Shown: positions 59,161-64,000 of the stretch, piece by piece
Numbering within the stretch: position 1 is the stretch's first letter
Layout: the number at the start of each line of letters is the position of its first letter
Assembly (NCBI GenBank): GCA_001936135.1
Contig: CP012817.1
Location: 2,418,001-2,482,000, forward strand
Source: Saccharomycopsis fibuligera x Saccharomycopsis cf. fibuligera
Taxonomy: Eukaryota > Ascomycota > Saccharomycetes > Ascoideales > Saccharomycopsidaceae
DNA length: 64,000 nt
Direction: 5' to 3'
Program-made: the position numbers and the translations under genes
Notes under the pieces: generated by a model
What the model was told of the DNA's origin: nothing
Seen by the model: the letters and a program-made list of their open reading frames with translations, nothing else
Database searches by the model: none

Positions 59161-62100
59161 ATGTCTCTGTCTACTGCCGACCGCTCGCTGGGGGCACAGG
59201 TGGCTAGCGAGAAGCCTCAGTCCCAGTCGCCCCAGCTAGAAGCTCTCAATGTCCCCATCTTTACTGCAAATATAGAGAACCCTTCGTATGATGATTATCT
59301 AGACTTGAAGAATTATTCTAATGTCAGCTACAAGGACAAATACCAGTACTTCAAATACAAACATTTCAATGACAGTCCTCCACTATTCATCAAGAAAAAC
59401 TTGGCAAAGCTCACCAGAAGGATATTCGTGCAGACTCCCCTTCCCGAAGACATGGTTGTCCAGGATGGCGGAAAAACATTCCCAAGATACAAGTACCCCC
59501 GTAACAAGATCAGAACCACTAAATACACGCCCATTAATTTCGTCCCCAAAAACTTGTTTTTCCAATTCCAAAACGTCGCTAATGGCTACTTTTTGTTTGT
59601 TGCCATTTTGGGTGCCTTCCAAATTTTCGGGGTGTCGTCTCCTGCTTTGAACGCAGTTCCATTGATTGTTATTGTCTTCCTTACCGCCGTTAGAGACGCT
59701 TTTGAAGACTCCAGAAGAAGTCTTTCTGATAATGAGCTTAATAATTCCAGAATACATTTGATTACGGGTTTGGAAAATCCAAATGTTGTCATTGACCATG
59801 TTGGGGTGTGGAGAAGATTCAAGAAGGCAAATTCTAGATTTTTCAATAAGTTACTCTTTGAACATATCATACCTATGTTTAAGAAAAATAAAAATAAAAA
59901 AAACAAGAGCAGCAATGGAGAAGGTGCGGGACATGACCTTACTTCTCAACTATCCCAGACAGAAACTCTCAATACTGTACAATCAAATAATACCAGATTT
60001 ACCGCCAACAATCGTCTTTCCATACAAACTACCAGGGTGCTAAACGCTAATAACAAAGTTTCCAAGCCAATTCCTGATACCGCTACCGACCCTCTCAAGC
60101 CACCGTCTGGTACTGTCAAGTTTAGAAATAAAGCGTGGAAGGATATTTATGTCGGCGACATTGTTAGAGTCAGACAAAATGAAGAAGTGCCTGCTGATAT
60201 GATCCTCTTGTCTTCGTCTCTTGAAGACCAAAACTGTTACATTGAAACCAAGAATTTAGATGGTGAAACTAATTTGAAATCAAAGACCGCAGTTAGAGCA
60301 GGTGCTGGTCTCAAATACGGTAATGATGTGGAAAGACTCAAGTTTTGGATCGAATGTGATAGCCCTAACCCAAACTTGTATGCATTTAAAGGTGCAATGC
60401 ACTATCCAGACTTTGCTCATCCGGAAAAAGGTGAAAACATTGAACCTTTGAACATAAACAATATCATGTTTAGAGGTTCGACTTTGAGAAACACTAAATG
60501 GGTCATTGGGGTTGTTGCTTATACCGGTAGTGAAACCAAGATCATGTTGAATTCCGGCATCACTCCTACCAAAAGATCAAAAATTTCTCGTGAATTAAAC
60601 TTATCGGTTTACATAAATTTCATTCTTTTGTTTGTTTTGGCCTTTGTTGCCGGGGTGGTCAATGGTGTTTTTTACAACAAGAAACATGTTTCAAGACTAT
60701 ATTACGAGTTTGAGCCATATACTGATAAGTCATCGGTTTCTGGTGTAGTGGCATTCTTTGTGGCGGTTATTTTGTACCAAGCTTTGGTGCCTATTTCCCT
60801 TTATATTTCGGTGGAAATTATTAAAACAGTGCAAGCATTTTTCATTTATTCTGACGTCAAAATGTATTATGAACGATTGGATTACCCCTGCGTACCAAAA
60901 TCGTGGAACATTTCTGATGACGTTGGTCAAGTGGAGTTTATTTTTAGTGATAAAACTGGTACTTTGACTCAGAATGTCATGGAGTTCAAAAAATGCTCAG
61001 TGGGCATGTACAGTTATGGTCAATGTTACACTGAAGCCAAAATGGGTATGCAAAAAAGATTAGGTGTTGACGTTGTTAAGGAAAAAATTAGAATGGATAA
61101 AGTTGTTGCCGATGATAAGGCCCTTATTATCAAACTTATTGAAGATAATGCTGAATTTTTTAACAACCATACGGACTCTAATTACATTTCCCATTTGAAT
61201 CCTGATGAATTGACTTTTATCAGTGCTGATTACATCAAAACAGTCCTTGACCCTAAGGATCCTCAAAAGCCTTTGAATGAATGGTTTATGACAGTATTAA
61301 GTCTTTGTCATACTGCTGTTATTGAAGAAGATCCAGAAAATGAACACAAGAAACTTATTAAGGCAGAATCTCCCGATGAAAACGCGTTGGTTGGTGCTGC
61401 CAGAGACGTTGGTATTGAATACAAGGGTAAAACCAGAGATCATATGTATTTATCCAAATACGGTATCGAATCAGAGTATAAGGTTTTAAATGTTTTGCCA
61501 TTTGACTCCACTAGAAAAAGAATGAGTATTATTGTTGAAGTTTCTAAGAATGAATTACCGGAATATGCACATACTAATGACGATGAAAAAGTTATTGTGC
61601 TTTTATCCAAAGGTGCCGATAACATCATTTTTCAAAGATTAAAATCCAACTCTGATGAACAAACTTTGCAAAAGACCGCCCTTTACTTGGAACAGTTCTC
61701 TAAAGAAGGGTTGAGAACTTTATGTGTTGCTTATAAAGTGCTAGATTCAAACAGCTACTATGAATGGGCAGAAAGGTACCATTTGGCCAACACTTCGGTT
61801 GATGATGACCGTGATGAACAGATTGAATTAGTTGCTAATGAAATTGAACAAGATTTGACTCTCATTGGTTCTACTGCTATTGAAGATAGATTACAAGATG
61901 GTGTTCCAGATTCCATTGCTCTTTTGGGTCAAGCAGGTATCAAGCTTTGGGTCTTGACCGGTGACAAGGTTGAAACTGCTATCAATATTGGGTTTTCTTG
62001 CAACTTGTTGGGTTCAGAGATGAAGTTGTTAGTGGTTGGCACTGATGATGATGTTCCTCAAAATGATGGTGATGAAGTTAATTCCGATAATAACAATGTT

Positions 62101-63948
62101 TCCTCAAACACTTATTTTGACATGAGGGAATTGACTGATTATGAAAAGGTTGATTCTAAAGTAAGCAGATTTTTGTCTGAAGAATTTAGTATCAACTTGC
62201 ATACCGATGATGATATTGAAGATGCTGTCTCGCAAGCTCAACAAAATCATGATACACCAGAAGGCACTCATGCTATTGTTGTTGATGGTGCCGCATTGAC
62301 GATTATTTTTGACGAACTCAACATTGCCTTACAAAAGAAATTTTTGCTTTTGTGTAAAAACTGTAAATCTGTCTTGTGTTGCCGTGTTTCTCCTGCTCAA
62401 AAAGCTCAAGTTGTCAAAACTGTTAAGGATAACTTGAAGGTCATGACATTAGCTATTGGTGATGGAGCTAATGATGTTGCTATGATTCAAGCTGCTAACA
62501 TTGGTGTTGGTATTGCTGGTGAAGAAGGTAGACAGGCAGTCATGTCTTCCGATTATGGTTTAGGTCAATTCAGATTCTTGACAAGACTAGTATTGGTTCA
62601 TGGTAGATGGTCTTATAAGAGATTAGCAGAAATGATTCCATGTTTTTTTTACAAGAATGTTGTTTTCACTGTGACTTTGTTCTGGTATGGTATCTATGTT
62701 GATTTCGATGGTACTTATTTGTTTGAATTCACCTTGATTATGTTTTACAATTTGGCCTTTACCTCTTTGCCAATTATTTTCTTGGCAGTGTTGGATCAAG
62801 ACGTTAGTGATACTGTTTCGTTGTTAGTTCCGGAATTGTACAGAAGTGGTATTCTTGGTTTGGAATGGTCTCAGTATAAGTTTGTCTTCTACATGCTTGA
62901 TGGATTGTATCAATCAGTGCTTTCGTTTTTCTTGCCATACTTGCTATACTTCAAAGGTGGTTTTGTTCACAGTAATGGTTTAACTTTGAACCACAGATTT
63001 TGGATGGGTACGATGGTAGCAACTGTTGCTGCTGTTTCATGTAACGTTTATGTATTATTGCAACAAAAGAGATGGGATTGGTTGAGTGGCATTATTTACG
63101 CATTTTCCATCTTAGTGGTTTTCTTCTGGATTGGTATTTGGTCTGCATCTACTTACTCTGGTGAGTATTACAAAGCAGCAGCTCAAGTTTATGGTAATTT
63201 GACCTTCTGGTGTGTATTCTTTGTTGGCGTGTTATTCAATATTTTACCTAGATTTACTTTTGATACTGTCAGAAGATTATACAAGCCGAAAGATGTGGAC
63301 ATCATCAGAGAACGAGTTGCAATGGGCGATTTTGATAAATACTCGGCTGGTTATGATCCGACTGATGCTAACGATGTTGCTAAATACAGAGTGCTATCCG
63401 ACAATTTGAACGCTACTGGTGTTGCTACTACTACTGATCCAACCAGTATCGATACTTCCTCATCTGATTACAATAAGAATGGCTCTATCTTTGGTAATGA
63501 TCCAGAGTCTAAAGAGAGGGTCAATAAAAATTTAGCTAATGAAGGAGTCGTAAATTCTACGCAGCTTAATGATATTCCACTTAGCAAAACTGATGAGTTA
63601 TCGCCTGCTGGAAATGATTCTGAACGATTCCCGGCTCCTCATTTAACTGGCCTCAAAGAAAATGAGGCTGTTAATACTACTGCTATACCTCAAACTATCG
63701 AAAGAAAACCAACTGTGAAAGATGTTTTCAAGCACCCAATTGGCTCCATTAGAAGAAGGATGACCATTTCTAAGTCAAAGAAAGCAGCTCAAAATGATCA
63801 TTTGTCTCCATTAGAACAAATGAGAGTTAATATGATCAGAAGCGGTGAATACACTGGTAGCAGAACATCACTTTCTACTCAGGAGCTTCCTGGTCTTTCA
63901 CAAGCTGAAAGTTTGATGACCGTCCACTCAAGGCGTACTAATCGTTAA
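59161..63948 (+). CDS. DNF1: P4-ATPase phospholipid flippase (Dnf1/Dnf2 type)
   Basis: A complete 1,595-residue P4-ATPase, in the size range of yeast Dnf1/Dnf2 (1,571/1,612). These flip phosphatidylcholine and phosphatidylethanolamine inward at the plasma membrane and endosomes with a Cdc50/Lem3-type subunit. Key motifs: LDGET (D367-T370) in the actuator, DKTGTLTQN with the phosphorylated Asp597, KGADNIIF in the nucleotide domain, and GDGANDV (1100-1106). Ten membrane segments are present. A 90-residue basic/Ser insert at about 240-310 lies between helix 2 and the actuator; an acidic Asn-rich insert lies at about 960-985. The cytosolic tail is long and basic. The only CTG codons I found are codons 3 and 10. 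DNF1 and DNF2 cannot be separated here. Confidence 0.96.
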   Translation: MSLSTADRSLGAQVASEKPQSQSPQLEALNVPIFTANIENPSYDDYLDLKNYSNVSYKDKYQYFKYKHFNDSPPLFIKKNLAKLTRRIFVQTPLPEDMVVQDGGKTFPRYKYPRNKIRTTKYTPINFVPKNLFFQFQNVANGYFLFVAILGAFQIFGVSSPALNAVPLIVIVFLTAVRDAFEDSRRSLSDNELNNSRIHLITGLENPNVVIDHVGVWRRFKKANSRFFNKLLFEHIIPMFKKNKNKKNKSSNGEGAGHDLTSQLSQTETLNTVQSNNTRFTANNRLSIQTTRVLNANNKVSKPIPDTATDPLKPPSGTVKFRNKAWKDIYVGDIVRVRQNEEVPADMILLSSSLEDQNCYIETKNLDGETNLKSKTAVRAGAGLKYGNDVERLKFWIECDSPNPNLYAFKGAMHYPDFAHPEKGENIEPLNINNIMFRGSTLRNTKWVIGVVAYTGSETKIMLNSGITPTKRSKISRELNLSVYINFILLFVLAFVAGVVNGVFYNKKHVSRLYYEFEPYTDKSSVSGVVAFFVAVILYQALVPISLYISVEIIKTVQAFFIYSDVKMYYERLDYPCVPKSWNISDDVGQVEFIFSDKTGTLTQNVMEFKKCSVGMYSYGQCYTEAKMGMQKRLGVDVVKEKIRMDKVVADDKALIIKLIEDNAEFFNNHTDSNYISHLNPDELTFISADYIKTVLDPKDPQKPLNEWFMTVLSLCHTAVIEEDPENEHKKLIKAESPDENALVGAARDVGIEYKGKTRDHMYLSKYGIESEYKVLNVLPFDSTRKRMSIIVEVSKNELPEYAHTNDDEKVIVLLSKGADNIIFQRLKSNSDEQTLQKTALYLEQFSKEGLRTLCVAYKVLDSNSYYEWAERYHLANTSVDDDRDEQIELVANEIEQDLTLIGSTAIEDRLQDGVPDSIALLGQAGIKLWVLTGDKVETAINIGFSCNLLGSEMKLLVVGTDDDVPQNDGDEVNSDNNNVSSNTYFDMRELTDYEKVDSKVSRFLSEEFSINLHTDDDIEDAVSQAQQNHDTPEGTHAIVVDGAALTIIFDELNIALQKKFLLLCKNCKSVLCCRVSPAQKAQVVKTVKDNLKVMTLAIGDGANDVAMIQAANIGVGIAGEEGRQAVMSSDYGLGQFRFLTRLVLVHGRWSYKRLAEMIPCFFYKNVVFTVTLFWYGIYVDFDGTYLFEFTLIMFYNLAFTSLPIIFLAVLDQDVSDTVSLLVPELYRSGILGLEWSQYKFVFYMLDGLYQSVLSFFLPYLLYFKGGFVHSNGLTLNHRFWMGTMVATVAAVSCNVYVLLQQKRWDWLSGIIYAFSILVVFFWIGIWSASTYSGEYYKAAAQVYGNLTFWCVFFVGVLFNILPRFTFDTVRRLYKPKDVDIIRERVAMGDFDKYSAGYDPTDANDVAKYRVLSDNLNATGVATTTDPTSIDTSSSDYNKNGSIFGNDPESKERVNKNLANEGVVNSTQLNDIPLSKTDELSPAGNDSERFPAPHLTGLKENEAVNTTAIPQTIERKPTVKDVFKHPIGSIRRRMTISKSKKAAQNDHLSPLEQMRVNMIRSGEYTGSRTSLSTQELPGLSQAESLMTVHSRRTNR

Positions 63949-64000
63949 GATTCCAATTTCCACCCTGTGTCATTTTTCTTTTTTTTTTCTTTAATTGCTA
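63949..64000. other. Flippase 3' flank
   Basis: Short T-rich 3' flank at the window edge. Confidence 0.5.

Noticed and set aside
1-64000. Transposable elements, LTRs or integrated viral sequence
   Set aside because: I saw no reverse transcriptase, integrase, Gag-like or transposase motifs, nor long terminal repeats, in any frame.

Overview
The window is nuclear DNA of a budding yeast. It carries compact, mostly intronless genes. Recognisable single-copy yeast proteins include Sah1, Tim22, Nbp35, Gcn5, Erv29, Zuo1, Glc8, Brl1, Skp1, Did2, Spt20, Lnp1, Str2, Atp18 and a Dnf-type flippase. Spliceosomal introns have TACTAAC-like branch sites. CTG codons are very scarce: I found two in about 1,600 codons of the flippase, both in its disordered N-terminus, and one in GCN5, also in a disordered stretch. 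That pattern fits the CUG-Ser clade (translation table 12). The heavy triplet-repeat load (long Asn, Asp and Gln tracts, T runs of 30 or more) suggests the Lodderomyces / Candida parapsilosis group; the species is inference. Proteins quoted here use the standard code, so CTG residues are probably Ser, not Leu.

Layout. 1-4125: 3' part of a SIT4-associated (SAPS) protein. 4863-9605: SAH1, an orphan tail-anchored protein, TIM22 and a divergent Phs1-like dehydratase. 11017-18709: MSO1-like, SPOUT methyltransferase, NBP35, GCN5, ERV29. 18710-20920: a 2.2-kb divergent intergenic region with a GC-rich island and a T38 run. 20921-30470: ZUO1, GLC8, BRL1, SKP1, a patatin/Tgl-family protein lacking its catalytic residues, and three-exon DID2. 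32309-36432: a pair of related seven-helix membrane proteins behind long upstream regions. 36433-39752: 3.3 kb without a convincing gene between two convergent 3' ends. 39753-44337: a tandem MFS transporter pair, one with an intron. 45010-48429: SPT20 with extreme Asn tracts. 49556-52924: a C2H2 plus fungal-trans transcription factor. 53766-57863: LNP1, STR2, ATP18. 59161-63948: a P4-ATPase flippase.

Functional links. GCN5 and SPT20 are both SAGA subunits. SAH1 and STR2 belong to connected parts of methionine/cysteine metabolism; the SAH1 promoter has a Cbf1-type CACGTG and the STR2 promoter a Gcn4-type site. Several genes serve secretion and ER/nuclear-envelope membranes (MSO1, ERV29, BRL1, LNP1, flippase). 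I found no tRNA, rRNA, transposon or CRISPR array.

The observations most worth following are the catalytically dead patatin homologue, the long gene-free convergent segment, the 16-nt and 20-nt coding exons of DID2, the perfect 20-bp palindrome at 33824-33843, and the intron present in only one of two tandem MFS paralogues.
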